Source: Candidatus Zymogenus saltonus
GTDB lineage: Bacteria; Desulfobacterota; Zymogenia; Zymogenales; Zymogenaceae
Length of the DNA: 52,244 nt
Direction: 5' to 3'
NCBI GenBank assembly: GCA_016929395.1
Contig: JAFGIX010000033.1
Location: forward strand, 1 to 52,244
This document shows, in pieces, positions 17,114 through 24,563 of the stretch (positions within the stretch are counted from its first letter, which is position 1; each line of letters begins with the position of its first letter). The notes under the pieces were generated by a model. That model ran no database searches, was not told the origin of the DNA, and worked only from the letters and a program-made list of their open reading frames with translations. Made by a program: the position numbers and the translations under genes.

Positions 17114-18394
17114 ATGAAAAGAATAACGCCGACAGCGGCCTTAACGGCATTACTCTTCATATTTCTCCTGGGCGCCTTCTCCTGCAGGAAGAGCGTCATG
17201 GGCGACGCCAAGACCTATTTCCTGAGCGGCGAGAGATACTACAAGCAGATGATGTATGAAGAGGCGATGGTCGAATACAAAAAGGCTATCGAGGAAAAAC
17301 CCTCTTTTGCGCCGGCTCATCTCGGGATGGGAAAGTGCCTCTATTCCCTAGGGAGATTCGATGAGGCGATAAAGGAATACAAAAAAGCGATGGACCTCGA
17401 CCCGAAGAACGGAGAGATAATGGCCGAGGTGGCGCTGGTCTATATAGAGAGGGGACTTGATGAGGAAGGGTTGATGATGCTCGAGAAGGCCAGAGATCTG
17501 GATCCCGACAACGTCAAGGTCTATATGTATATGGGCGCATACCACATAAAGGAGAAGGAATACGCAAAGGCCATAGAGGATTTCCTTGCCGCGGCGAGAA
17601 AGGACAAGAAGTCGGTCGAACCACTCATTCGCCTGAGCCTCCTTTACAGTCAGGCTGAAAATCCCTCTTATATAAACGGTAACCTCGCTGAAAAGTACGC
17701 CTTGAAGGCGATGGAGCTGTCTCCGGAAAACCCCATGGTGCTCGACGCCCTTGCCGCCGCCCATTTCGCCAAGGGGGAATACGACCTTGCCTTAGCAAAG
17801 GAGAAGGAGGCGCTAAAACTCTCCCCTGAGAATACGCTCTTGAAGGAGCATCTGGCAAAATACGAATTGACCGTAAAGGGCACAGCCGAGGAGCACAACA
17901 TCGAGGGGGCGAGGCTCTTGGAAGAGGGAAACTATTCCGCCGCCGCCGAGGAGTTCAAGATGGCCGTGACCTTGGACCCCACTTTTTCGGACGGGTACTA
18001 CAATCTCGGCAAGGTGTATTCTCAGCTGGGGAACTACCCCGAGGCCGAAGCGAATTACCAGAAGGCGATCGAGCTTTCGCCCGACGACGCCCGTTACCAT
18101 TATAATCTCGCTATCGTTTACTCAAGGACCAACGAGCTGGAGAAGAGCGAACAGGAATATCTTTATGCGCTGAATATCGATCCATATTACGACAAGGCCT
18201 ACAACAACCTCGGGGTGCTGTACGTGAAAATGGAGAAATACGAGGAGGCTCTAACTCAATTCAAAAAAGCGTTTGACATCAAGCCGAAGAGTAACTATAA
18301 AGTTAATATAGATATGGTCAAAAAAAAGCTGGGAAGTGATGTGGAGACACCGGAATCTCCCGCACCTATGGACAGTGACATTGAACAATTTTAA
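17114..18394 (+). CDS. TPR-repeat lipoprotein
   Basis: This 426-residue protein has a signal peptide ending in a lipobox (LLGAFSC, Cys near residue 24), so it should be lipid-anchored and exported. The mature part is almost wholly tetratricopeptide repeats, about nine to ten units of 34 residues. Clear examples are EEAMVEYKKAIEEKPSFAPA, DEAIKEYKKAMDLDPKNGEI, PEAEANYQKAIELSPDDARY and EEALTQFKKAFDIKPKSNYK. TPRs are protein-protein scaffolds; no enzymatic domain is present. A DUF4388-receiver gene follows 21 bp downstream, so the two are probably co-transcribed. The ATG has no obvious Shine-Dalgarno. The partner is unknown. Confidence 0.87.
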   Translation: MKRITPTAALTALLFIFLLGAFSCRKSVMGDAKTYFLSGERYYKQMMYEEAMVEYKKAIEEKPSFAPAHLGMGKCLYSLGRFDEAIKEYKKAMDLDPKNGEIMAEVALVYIERGLDEEGLMMLEKARDLDPDNVKVYMYMGAYHIKEKEYAKAIEDFLAAARKDKKSVEPLIRLSLLYSQAENPSYINGNLAEKYALKAMELSPENPMVLDALAAAHFAKGEYDLALAKEKEALKLSPENTLLKEHLAKYELTVKGTAEEHNIEGARLLEEGNYSAAAEEFKMAVTLDPTFSDGYYNLGKVYSQLGNYPEAEANYQKAIELSPDDARYHYNLAIVYSRTNELEKSEQEYLYALNIDPYYDKAYNNLGVLYVKMEKYEEALTQFKKAFDIKPKSNYKVNIDMVKKKLGSDVETPESPAPMDSDIEQF

Positions 18395-18415
18395 CGGAAG
18401 AGACGAGGTATTGTC

Positions 18416-19387
18416 ATGGAAGACTTAGAGGGAAAAGTCCCGCAGATCGAGGGAAATTTTACGGCGCTTTCTCTGGTGAGTCTCATCCAGGGTATCTCCA
18501 ATAACAGAAAGATGTTGATAACCCTTTACTCCAACGACGGCAGTGATGGAACGCTTTTCTTCGATAACTCGAATATTGTCGGCGCTTTCGTCGGGGATGT
18601 CCTGACAGGGAAAAAGGCGTTTTTTAGAATGATAGAATGGGAAGACGCCCGATTTCAGGCATACGATATTGAAGATATCAAAAAAGACCGTTATAATATA
18701 AACCTTGATGTTTCACACCTTCTCTTGGAGGGGCTTCGTCAGAAGGATGAGAAAAACAAGCTCAAAGAGAGCGTCCTTCCGATATACAAGATAAAAAAGG
18801 CGGAGGGATCGTTTGAGTTGATAGATAAGGAGAAGGAGCTTTGGAACCTCATTCCGCCCGAGGGGATTTTCATCAACACATTGGTCAACAGGACGTCCAT
18901 GACCGATTGGGAGGCGTACGCCTCTCTTTCCGACATGATGAGAAAGAAGGCCCTCCTCTTCATGAAGATCAAGACGATGGTGATAGATGACAGCGAGTTT
19001 ATGACCAAGATATTGGAAGATATCTTGAAAAAGATTTACAAGGATATGATGCTCGTGAAGACCTTCCATACGGGGGCGGAGGCGATAAAGGTTATCAACA
19101 ACCCTGACAAGAAAAACCACCCCGATGTAATCTTCACCGACATAATGATGGAGCAAACGAGCGGAATGGAGGTTATAAAAGCAGCCCGGAGTCAGGATCC
19201 GCCGATAGGCATCATCGCCGTAACATCCCTTCAGAGGGAGATAAAAGATATATTGGATGCGGGGGCAAACTACCTCCACAAGAACTGGATTACAAAAGAC
19301 AACGTCGGCGAGATCATCGAGGATTTGCTCGAGCGGACGATCTGCGGAGAGCTCTCGGTCATCGGCGGCGAGTCGGTCGAGATCTGA
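18416..19387 (+). CDS. DUF4388 (PATAN) plus response-regulator receiver protein
   Basis: This is a two-domain signalling protein of 323 residues. Residues 1-110 form a DUF4388/PATAN-type domain (GNFTALSLVSLIQGISNN, GTLFFDNSNIVGAFVGD, GKKAFFRMIEWEDARFQAYD). Residues about 185-310 form a CheY-like receiver with VIDDSEFM (acidic pocket), VIFTDIMME (phospho-acceptor Asp), IAVTSL and LHKNW (conserved Lys). There is no DNA-binding or catalytic output domain, so it probably acts by protein contacts, as CheY-like regulators with PATAN domains do in motility and polarity systems. A GAGG site lies 7-8 nt before the ATG. It is co-oriented with the TPR lipoprotein gene, and no kinase is nearby. Confidence 0.88.
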   Translation: MEDLEGKVPQIEGNFTALSLVSLIQGISNNRKMLITLYSNDGSDGTLFFDNSNIVGAFVGDVLTGKKAFFRMIEWEDARFQAYDIEDIKKDRYNINLDVSHLLLEGLRQKDEKNKLKESVLPIYKIKKAEGSFELIDKEKELWNLIPPEGIFINTLVNRTSMTDWEAYASLSDMMRKKALLFMKIKTMVIDDSEFMTKILEDILKKIYKDMMLVKTFHTGAEAIKVINNPDKKNHPDVIFTDIMMEQTSGMEVIKAARSQDPPIGIIAVTSLQREIKDILDAGANYLHKNWITKDNVGEIIEDLLERTICGELSVIGGESVEI

Positions 19388-19405
19388 ATAAGGTAAAGAT
19401 TTTAA

Positions 19406-19424
19406 GCCCTAAAAAATATTAGGC
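19406..19424 (+). other. Hairpin upstream of the queT-like gene
   Basis: GCC(C)TAA and TTAGGC form a short bulged stem around an A-rich loop, directly after the receiver gene. A second stem, GTCCTG/CAGGAC, follows (about 19442-19462). The A-rich run with a following TTAGG vaguely recalls the 3' half of preQ1-I riboswitches, which would fit a queuosine-precursor transporter, but the 5' stem is poor. Confidence 0.25.
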
Positions 19425-19521
19425 ATGCATAATAAATTTGGGCGTCCTGAAGGCCTTGCAGGACATCCGTGTCGATGAATCCGGCAAATCTCTTAAAATA
19501 TCCCATCTTATACTACAGCCG

Positions 19522-20082
19522 ATGACAGTGAAAAAATCCACTCATGTTTCAGATTTGTCCGAAAATCGAGTGGAAAACGCCAATCCGACGGGGGGGCCAA
19601 GACGCTCCATACACCCAATAACCGAGATAGCCGTAATCAGCGCCCTCTACGTGGCACTGACCGTTTACGTGTACCCGATAAGCTACGGCCCGATACAGTT
19701 TAGGATAAGCGAGGCCGTGGTCATACTCGTTGCAACCAGTCCGTACCTTATAGTCTTCGTCCCGATAGGGTGTTTCATAGCGAACCTCCTCTCACCCTAT
19801 GCCGGTTTTTGGGACCTGATCTTTATGCCATTGGTGAGCACCGTCGGGGCGATACCGATGGCGGTTTTCGGGAGGAGATACCTTCTCTTCACATCGTGGT
19901 TCTATGCGGTCGTTACGGCGGCGGGGGTGGGCTTGATGCTCTCGGTCATTCTCGAAAAGGGGTATATCGTCCTTACCGTGCCCGTCCTCGTAAGCCAGAT
20001 GATAATCATGACCATCGCCTTTTTCATGCTCAAGGGATATTCCCGTTATCAGAAGCACAGGGAAGGGGGAGCGGTTAAATAG
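19522..20082 (+). CDS. QueT-family transporter (queuosine precursor uptake)
   Basis: This is a small multi-pass membrane protein with the QueT family pattern: YGPIQFRISEAVVILV after the first helix, IGCFIANLLSPYAGFWDLIF in the middle and five to six hydrophobic helices overall. QueT proteins import precursors of the tRNA modification queuosine (preQ1 or queuine) as small integral membrane components, often riboswitch-controlled. The start is uncertain: TTG at 19438 (214 aa), ATG at 19522 (186 aa) and GTG at 19570 (170 aa) are all in frame and none has a good Shine-Dalgarno. Only the part from about 19612 resembles the family, so I use the first ATG. No other que genes are in the window. Substrate is by family only. 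Confidence 0.78.
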   Translation: MTVKKSTHVSDLSENRVENANPTGGPRRSIHPITEIAVISALYVALTVYVYPISYGPIQFRISEAVVILVATSPYLIVFVPIGCFIANLLSPYAGFWDLIFMPLVSTVGAIPMAVFGRRYLLFTSWFYAVVTAAGVGLMLSVILEKGYIVLTVPVLVSQMIIMTIAFFMLKGYSRYQKHREGGAVK

Positions 20083-20267
20083 CCGCGCGAAATGCCGGTT
20101 CGCCGTTTCTGTAAGGCTCCTGTCCCCACTGGTCTGATGATGATAGGTGAGAAATCGGCGGCGGAGGCCAGTTCGTTCTCTCCGCAGAACATCCATTCAC
20201 GGCAAAACGGCGTAGACCGGCAAGGTAAAGGATGATGCCGATTCGCTGCTTAAGCAGTCCTTCCAGA

Positions 20268-20301
20268 AAGGGCGGAGCGTAAGAAGTAGTAAGGCATCTA
20301 T
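20268..20301 (+). repeat. 34-bp core repeat, copy 1
   Basis: This core begins AAGGGCGGAGCGTAAGAAGT and is repeated at 20532-20565 with a single G-to-A difference. Flanks on both sides align more loosely for a total of over 100 bp. Confidence 0.85.
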
Positions 20302-20531
20302 AGCGGAAGCTCGATCGTTATTCCTGCTGAACCTTAACTTCGGATATAGAGGCGGTGGCTGGTGAACCATTTGCGTCCGAAATTTAAGAAGGCTTTTTAT
20401 TCACGAAAAAGCAGTGATGGCTGATAAGACATTTACAGTTTGGGTTTGTTCACTGTTTTAGTACCGGCAGGACGGGCGATGCCGCTGAAGCATCAGCGAA
20501 TGCCAAACCGTTATTTAAGCAAATCTTGATT

Positions 20532-20565
20532 AAGGGCGGAGCGTAAGAAGTAGTAAAGCATCTAT
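20532..20565 (+). repeat. 34-bp core repeat, copy 2
   Basis: Second copy of the core, 264 bp after the first, differing at one base. The upstream flank contains the strong hairpin at 20475-20504, which the first copy lacks. Confidence 0.85.
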
Positions 20566-20802
20566 GGCTGGGACGTCTTCGTCATTTCACCAGACCCTCC
20601 GTTTCCATAAAAGCTAAAAAGACCGATAAGGGGGCCGCGCCGAATACCTTAATCCAAGGAGGTCTCTCCTCCTCGATTGTCTCTATATTAAATAGTGCTC
20701 TCTCGATTGTCGCTCCCTCTCGATCTCTGCTGTCTTAATTGCCGTTCCCTCAATTGGCCCCCATCATCATCACCTTATCAAAAGCGTCGTCACCTCACCA
20801 GA

Positions 20803-20879
20803 ATCGCCCCTTCATCAGCATCGCCCCGTTACTAACATTGACCCGTCACAGGCATCGCCCCACCAACATTATCGCCCCA
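20803..20879 (-). repeat. 17-bp tandem repeat abutting purC
   Basis: Units start at 20803, 20820, 20837, 20854 and 20871, exactly 17 bp apart. Each opens with ATCGCCCC (ATTGACCC in the third) followed by 9 variable bases. More degenerate units continue upstream to about 20700. The array ends at the purC stop codon. Read on the purC strand it is G-rich. Confidence 0.8.
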
Positions 20880-21767
20880 TCATATGTCGCTATTGATCTT
20901 ACGGATCACCTCGAGTATCTTGCGGTACTTGTCCCTCGTTCCCAAAACTATATCATCGGGGAGCTTGGGAGCCGGCGGCGTCTTGTCCCAGTCGGTCGTC
21001 TCGAGGAAGTCCCTCACGAACTGCTTGTCGAAGCTGGGTGGAGACTCTCCCACTCTGTAGGAGTCCATCGGCCAGTAGCGGGAAGAGTCGGGCGTCAGCG
21101 CCTCGTCTATAAGGATTATCTCTCCGTTAATCAGGCCGAACTCAAACTTGGTGTCCGCCAGGATTATCCCCTCCCTCTCCATCTTGTCGTGGGCAAAGCT
21201 GTATATTGAAAGGCTCAGCTCCTCTATCTTGGAAAAGAGGTCCATGCCGATCATGTCTCTCGCCTCATCCTTCGTGATGTTCTCGTCGTGTCCCACCTCC
21301 GCCTTGGTCGACGGGGTGAAGATCGGCTCCGGGAGCCTCTGGGCGAGCTTGAGACCCTTCGGTAGCTTCGTCCCTGAGATCATCCCGGTATTTGTGTAGT
21401 CCTTGTAGCCGGAGCCGGCGAGGTACCCCCTCGTAATGCACTCCATGTCGATCCGATCCGCCTTTTTGACGTAGACGCTCCTCCCCTTGAAATTCTCCTG
21501 GGAGTTGAAGGGGGCTGGGAATTTTTTGATGTCCGTTTCTATTATATGGTTCTCGACGAAGTCGAGCATAGAAAACCAGACGTTTGATATCTCGGTCAGG
21601 ATTATCCCCTTTTCCGGAATCCCGTCCGTGAAGACTACGTCGAAGGCGGAGAGGCGGTCGGTGGCCACGATAATCAGCTCGTCCCCGAGATCGAATATCT
21701 CCCTGACCTTCCCGGAGTAGTCCGGCTTTCGGCCCCCTATCTCAACCTTGGTAATTGTCTTTTTCAT
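20880..21767 (-). CDS. purC: Phosphoribosylaminoimidazole-succinocarboxamide synthase
   Basis: This 295-residue SAICAR synthetase joins CAIR and aspartate with ATP in purine biosynthesis. Motifs of the family are clear: SGKVREIFDLGDELIIVATD at the N-terminus, the substrate region ECITRGYLAGSGYKDY, LADTKFEFGLINGEIILIDE and the C-terminal DSSRYWPMDSY. It is the longer form (about 295-300 residues) rather than the 237-residue E. coli form. It stands alone, without other pur genes. The ATG start is fixed by homology, but there is no Shine-Dalgarno and the predicted transcript start lies only about 4 nt upstream, suggesting near-leaderless expression. Confidence 0.97.
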   Translation of the reverse strand: MKKTITKVEIGGRKPDYSGKVREIFDLGDELIIVATDRLSAFDVVFTDGIPEKGIILTEISNVWFSMLDFVENHIIETDIKKFPAPFNSQENFKGRSVYVKKADRIDMECITRGYLAGSGYKDYTNTGMISGTKLPKGLKLAQRLPEPIFTPSTKAEVGHDENITKDEARDMIGMDLFSKIEELSLSIYSFAHDKMEREGIILADTKFEFGLINGEIILIDEALTPDSSRYWPMDSYRVGESPPSFDKQFVRDFLETTDWDKTPPAPKLPDDIVLGTRDKYRKILEVIRKINSDI

Positions 21768-21777
21768 AATGTAGAAG

Positions 21778-21805
21778 ATTTTACCAAAGAATTGGATTTT
21801 GTCAA
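21778..21805 (-). promoter_or_regulatory. Sigma70-like promoter of purC
   Basis: On the minus strand TTGACA (21805-21800) and TAAAAT (21783-21778) are separated by 16 nt. The -10 box ends 10 nt before the purC ATG, so transcription would start within a few bases of the start codon. Confidence 0.6.
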
Positions 21806-21979
21806 AGGATTTATAGATATGAAAAATCTTTAGCCGAACTGTCGTGAAAACTATTTATGAACAAAAGAAAGTGCAAACATTTAAGCTTAATGTGCAATAA
21901 TTGTAATGCAATAAATGATAATATGTTACAATAAAGTACAAATTGTATGTAAATTATACATTAAATTGCTATAATTCCC

Positions 21980-22008
21980 TTGACAAACGGCCGATTCGTT
22001 GTTATACT
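21980..22008 (+). promoter_or_regulatory. Sigma70-like promoter of the lytic transglycosylase gene
   Basis: A perfect TTGACA (21980-21985) and TATACT (22003-22008) have the ideal 17-bp spacer. The predicted start is near 22015. This rules out the in-frame TTG inside the -35 box (21980) as a translation start. Confidence 0.75.
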
Positions 22009-22024
22009 ATATAAAATTTACAAT

Positions 22025-22741
22025 ATGATCTTTCTGAAGTTGAGTTTACTTATGCAAATCGTCAAGAATTTGAAGGGAAAAGTGAGGTGGCTTAAGATCC
22101 CATTCTCGGGATTTAAGCGAGGGGCGCTTAAAATGTGCCTTGCCATATTGGCAATAACAGCCTTGGCCCTGCCGGGGCTTTTTTTTAGGCCTGAAAATCC
22201 ACCAGTCGGACTCGGTGAGATATCGTACAAGATTTTGATCGACCGGAAAAGCGGGGAGGAGATCGACAACTTTGACATCCTCGAATATATACGCTCCTTC
22301 GAGACCGGATTGACCGAGGAGGAGGAAAGGGAGCTCGCCTCTCTTATATATTTCGAGTCGATGAAGTACGGCTACGATCCTGAGTTCATCCTCGCCATCA
22401 TTCAGATAGAGAGCGCCTTCAATCCGACGGCGATCTCCGTTGTGGGGGCGAGGGGGCTCATGCAGATCATGCCGGCGACTGGAAGGGAGATAGCCAGCGA
22501 GGTAGATATCGAGTGGGAGGGGACAAAGACCCTCTACGACCCGGAGAAAAACATCAGCATGGGGATGTACTACCTCTTCAAGATGCTCCTGAAATATCGG
22601 GATTTGAGGCTCGCACTGGTGGCCTACAACGCCGGCCCCGGTTACGTGGACGGGATGTTGAAGAGGGGAAGAAGGCTCCCCGACAAGTATGTCGACAAGG
22701 TCATGGGGGCCTACGAGAAGATAAAGCTTCAGGGACTGTAG
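22025..22741 (+). CDS. Lytic murein transglycosylase (SLT domain)
   Basis: This is a membrane-anchored soluble-lytic-transglycosylase-like enzyme that cleaves peptidoglycan between MurNAc and GlcNAc. After a basic N-terminus and one transmembrane helix (CLAILAITALALPGLFF) the SLT domain covers roughly the last 145 residues. The catalytic Glu is in IIQIESAFNPTAIS, followed by GARGLMQIMPATG and LALVAYNAGPGYV. Possible starts are ATG 22025 (about 10 nt after the predicted transcript start), ATG 22052, and ATG 22133, the last with a good GAGGGG Shine-Dalgarno 8 nt upstream. I list the longest that lies inside the transcript. It is convergent with the AIR-synthase-like gene. Confidence 0.9.
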   Translation: MIFLKLSLLMQIVKNLKGKVRWLKIPFSGFKRGALKMCLAILAITALALPGLFFRPENPPVGLGEISYKILIDRKSGEEIDNFDILEYIRSFETGLTEEEERELASLIYFESMKYGYDPEFILAIIQIESAFNPTAISVVGARGLMQIMPATGREIASEVDIEWEGTKTLYDPEKNISMGMYYLFKMLLKYRDLRLALVAYNAGPGYVDGMLKRGRRLPDKYVDKVMGAYEKIKLQGL

Positions 22742-22837
22742 TATCTCCAGGAATTGCCGGGCCGGTTGTCTTCGCGGAACACGCCAATGCCCTGGTTTTT
22801 CGTGCGGGTGGATTAAGCGCCACCTGATGGGAAATCC

Positions 22838-23875
22838 TTATCCAAATATCTTTAATATCTCGTCCCTCTCGATGTAGGGGAGGGAGGCGCGGGACAGGCC
22901 CGCCGATCCCTTCTCTATGATGTAGACCCTCTCCGCCGAAGGCTTCTCGACGCCGCCGATCACGCTCAAGGGGATACCCTTTTCCCCAAAGGCCGCCTCG
23001 AGCCTCTCCCTGTATTCGGGGGCTGCGGTGAAGAGGAGAGCCCCCGAGGAGATCGTGCCGATCGGGTTTATGTCGAAGATTTTGCAGAGTGCCTCCCCCT
23101 CGGGGTAGACGGGGATACTGTCCTTTTTCACCGATATGGTCACGTTCGCCGCGATCGCCAGCTCGTTGAGCCCCGCGGCGAGTCCCCCCTCAGTCGGGTC
23201 GTGCATAGATGTTATCGGAGCCGCTTCTGCGGCTATCCGGGTGTCCTCGACGACGCTTATCCCGGGCCTCATTAAGAAATTCTTCGCGTCGGCGATTACC
23301 TTCGGATCTACCCCCTCCTTCAAGAGCAGCTCTTCCTTCTCCGCGGCGATTATCGCCGTTCCCTCTATCGGTATTCCCTTTGTGAGAAATAAGAGATCCC
23401 CGGGCTTCGCGCCTCCGGTGGTTATTAGGAATGCTGGTTCGACCTCACCCATCATGACGCCGCTGATTACGGGGCGGGTGACGGAGTCGGTCACCTCCGT
23501 GTGCCCTCCGATGAGGGATATACCAAGGGGCCTCATAGCCTCCTTCACCTGATCGAAGATCCCCCTCACAGAATTTTCGTCGGTCTCCCCCTCCGGCAGG
23601 AGGAGGGTCACGAGGAACCACTTCGGGACGGCCCCATGTACGGCTATGTCGTTGGCGTTGACGTTTATGGAGTAGTGGCCGATGTTTTCCGCCGTAAAGG
23701 TGATGGGGTCGGTAGTGACGACGAGGCATCTATCGCCCATGTCTATCACCGCCGCGTCCTCGCCGACCCTGGGGCCGAGCCTGACCCTCGGGTCGTCCGA
23801 AGAAAATCCCTTCAGTATGGAATCCAGAAGGTCGTATTTGAGCTTACCGCTCGGCAATGATTCGTCTTTCTTCAT
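22838..23875 (-). CDS. AIR synthase-related protein (HypE/ThiL-like)
   Basis: This is a roughly 345-residue ATP-dependent enzyme of the PurM/AIR-synthase superfamily. The N-terminal domain has VGEDAAVIDMGDRCLVVTTD and NVNANDIAVHGAVPKWFLVT; the C-terminal domain has MHDPTEGGLAAGLNELA and NPIGTISSGALLF. These patterns are closest to HypE, which dehydrates the thiocarbamoyl ligand for NiFe hydrogenases. However, the protein ends in EILKIFG and lacks the C-terminal PRIC-type cysteine of HypE, and no other hyp genes are near. It is therefore an AIR-synthase-like protein of unknown substrate. Start ATG 23875 is preferred to TTG 23896. The HAD phosphatase gene lies 28 bp upstream. Confidence 0.85.
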   Translation of the reverse strand: MKKDESLPSGKLKYDLLDSILKGFSSDDPRVRLGPRVGEDAAVIDMGDRCLVVTTDPITFTAENIGHYSINVNANDIAVHGAVPKWFLVTLLLPEGETDENSVRGIFDQVKEAMRPLGISLIGGHTEVTDSVTRPVISGVMMGEVEPAFLITTGGAKPGDLLFLTKGIPIEGTAIIAAEKEELLLKEGVDPKVIADAKNFLMRPGISVVEDTRIAAEAAPITSMHDPTEGGLAAGLNELAIAANVTISVKKDSIPVYPEGEALCKIFDINPIGTISSGALLFTAAPEYRERLEAAFGEKGIPLSVIGGVEKPSAERVYIIEKGSAGLSRASLPYIERDEILKIFG

Positions 23876-23903
23876 AAAAAACCGGTGACCTCTCAAAAAA
23901 CTC

Positions 23904-24563
23904 TCAATTTATCTCATCCATTAATCTCGTTGCGTCGGCGAGGATTAACTCGGCGCCCGCATCGAGGAGCTCCTCCTCGGTCGAGTGCCCCGTCAGGACG
24001 CCCACGGGGATCATGTTTACCCTGATCGCCGACTTGATGTCGATGGGGTGGTCCCCCACCATGAGGCAGCGGGTATCGGCCACACGGAGGGCGTTAAGGG
24101 CCTCGATAAGGTGCTGGGGGTCCGGCTTTATCCGCTTCACGCTGTCCCTGGGCAAAAAGAGATCCACCTCCCTTTTAACCTCCGGATAGACCGAGAGGAC
24201 CGCTTCGGCGCAGTTCCTCGTCACTATGCCTACCTTTATTCCCATTTCCTTAAGCCATAAGATAAGCTCCCTGGTGCCGGGAAAGAGGGAGGCCTCCCTT
24301 GCCGAGACGAGCTCCTCGGCCACGACGATCTTAATCGCCGTCTCGTAAAATCTCTTTCCGGCCTCTCCCCCCAGAATGGAGGTGATCTCCTCTATCACCT
24401 CTATAAGATAGGTCTCCTTGAGCTTTGAGGCGTCCATCCCGTACTCCCCCGTCAGCTCGTAGACCTTGGTGTATATCGAGGGGAAGTCGATCTTCATCTC
24501 CGCCAGCGTTCCGTCGAAGTCGAATATGACTCCCTCAATCCCTTTCAGCTTTGTCCTCTTCAC
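23904..24563 (-). CDS. HAD-superfamily hydrolase, phosphoglycolate-phosphatase-like
   Basis: This 219-residue haloacid-dehalogenase phosphatase has motif I VIFDFDGTLAEM (nucleophile and general-acid Asp), a helical cap domain, motif II IVTRNCAE (Thr), motif III Lys in SVKRIKPDPQHL and motif IV MVGDHPIDIKSA. The pattern is that of Gph/PpaX-like phosphatases acting on small phosphorylated metabolites. It overlaps the upstream DUF763 gene by 29 bp and is followed 28 bp later by the AIR-synthase-like gene, forming a three-gene minus-strand unit. The exact substrate cannot be told from sequence. Confidence 0.88.
   Translation of the reverse strand: MKRTKLKGIEGVIFDFDGTLAEMKIDFPSIYTKVYELTGEYGMDASKLKETYLIEVIEEITSILGGEAGKRFYETAIKIVVAEELVSAREASLFPGTRELILWLKEMGIKVGIVTRNCAEAVLSVYPEVKREVDLFLPRDSVKRIKPDPQHLIEALNALRVADTRCLMVGDHPIDIKSAIRVNMIPVGVLTGHSTEEELLDAGAELILADATRLMDEIN

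Larger units (their letters stand above)
20083..20802. ncRNA. Structured, duplicated non-coding stretch
   Basis: No gene is seen in about 700 bp. The segment opens with a bulged 10-bp stem (20101-20110 with 20150-20160). Two diverged copies of a >100-bp unit follow (about 20216-20333 and 20463-20596); their best-kept 34-bp core (20268-20301, 20532-20565) differs at one base. The second copy carries a hairpin (20475-20504, CGCTGA-AGCA-TCAGCG) and the first a 12-bp palindrome CTGCTTAAGCAG (20246-20257). It matches no RNA family I can recognise (not RNase P, tmRNA or SRP). It could be an RNA gene or decayed repeats. Confidence 0.35.

Noticed and set aside
20268-20565. Template/variable repeat pair of a diversity-generating retroelement
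   Set aside because: The single core difference is G/A, but no reverse transcriptase, target gene or adenine-rich variation is present.
20083-20700. RNase P RNA, tmRNA or SRP RNA
   Set aside because: None of their conserved motifs is present; no tRNA-like ends or GAGGAAAGTCC-type element.
20700-20879. CRISPR-like array
   Set aside because: Constant part is only 8 bp, period 17 bp, and no cas genes are present; it is a degenerate tandem repeat.
21980-22024. TTG at 21980 as start of the transglycosylase
   Set aside because: It is the TTG of a perfect TTGACA -35 box and lies upstream of the predicted transcript start.
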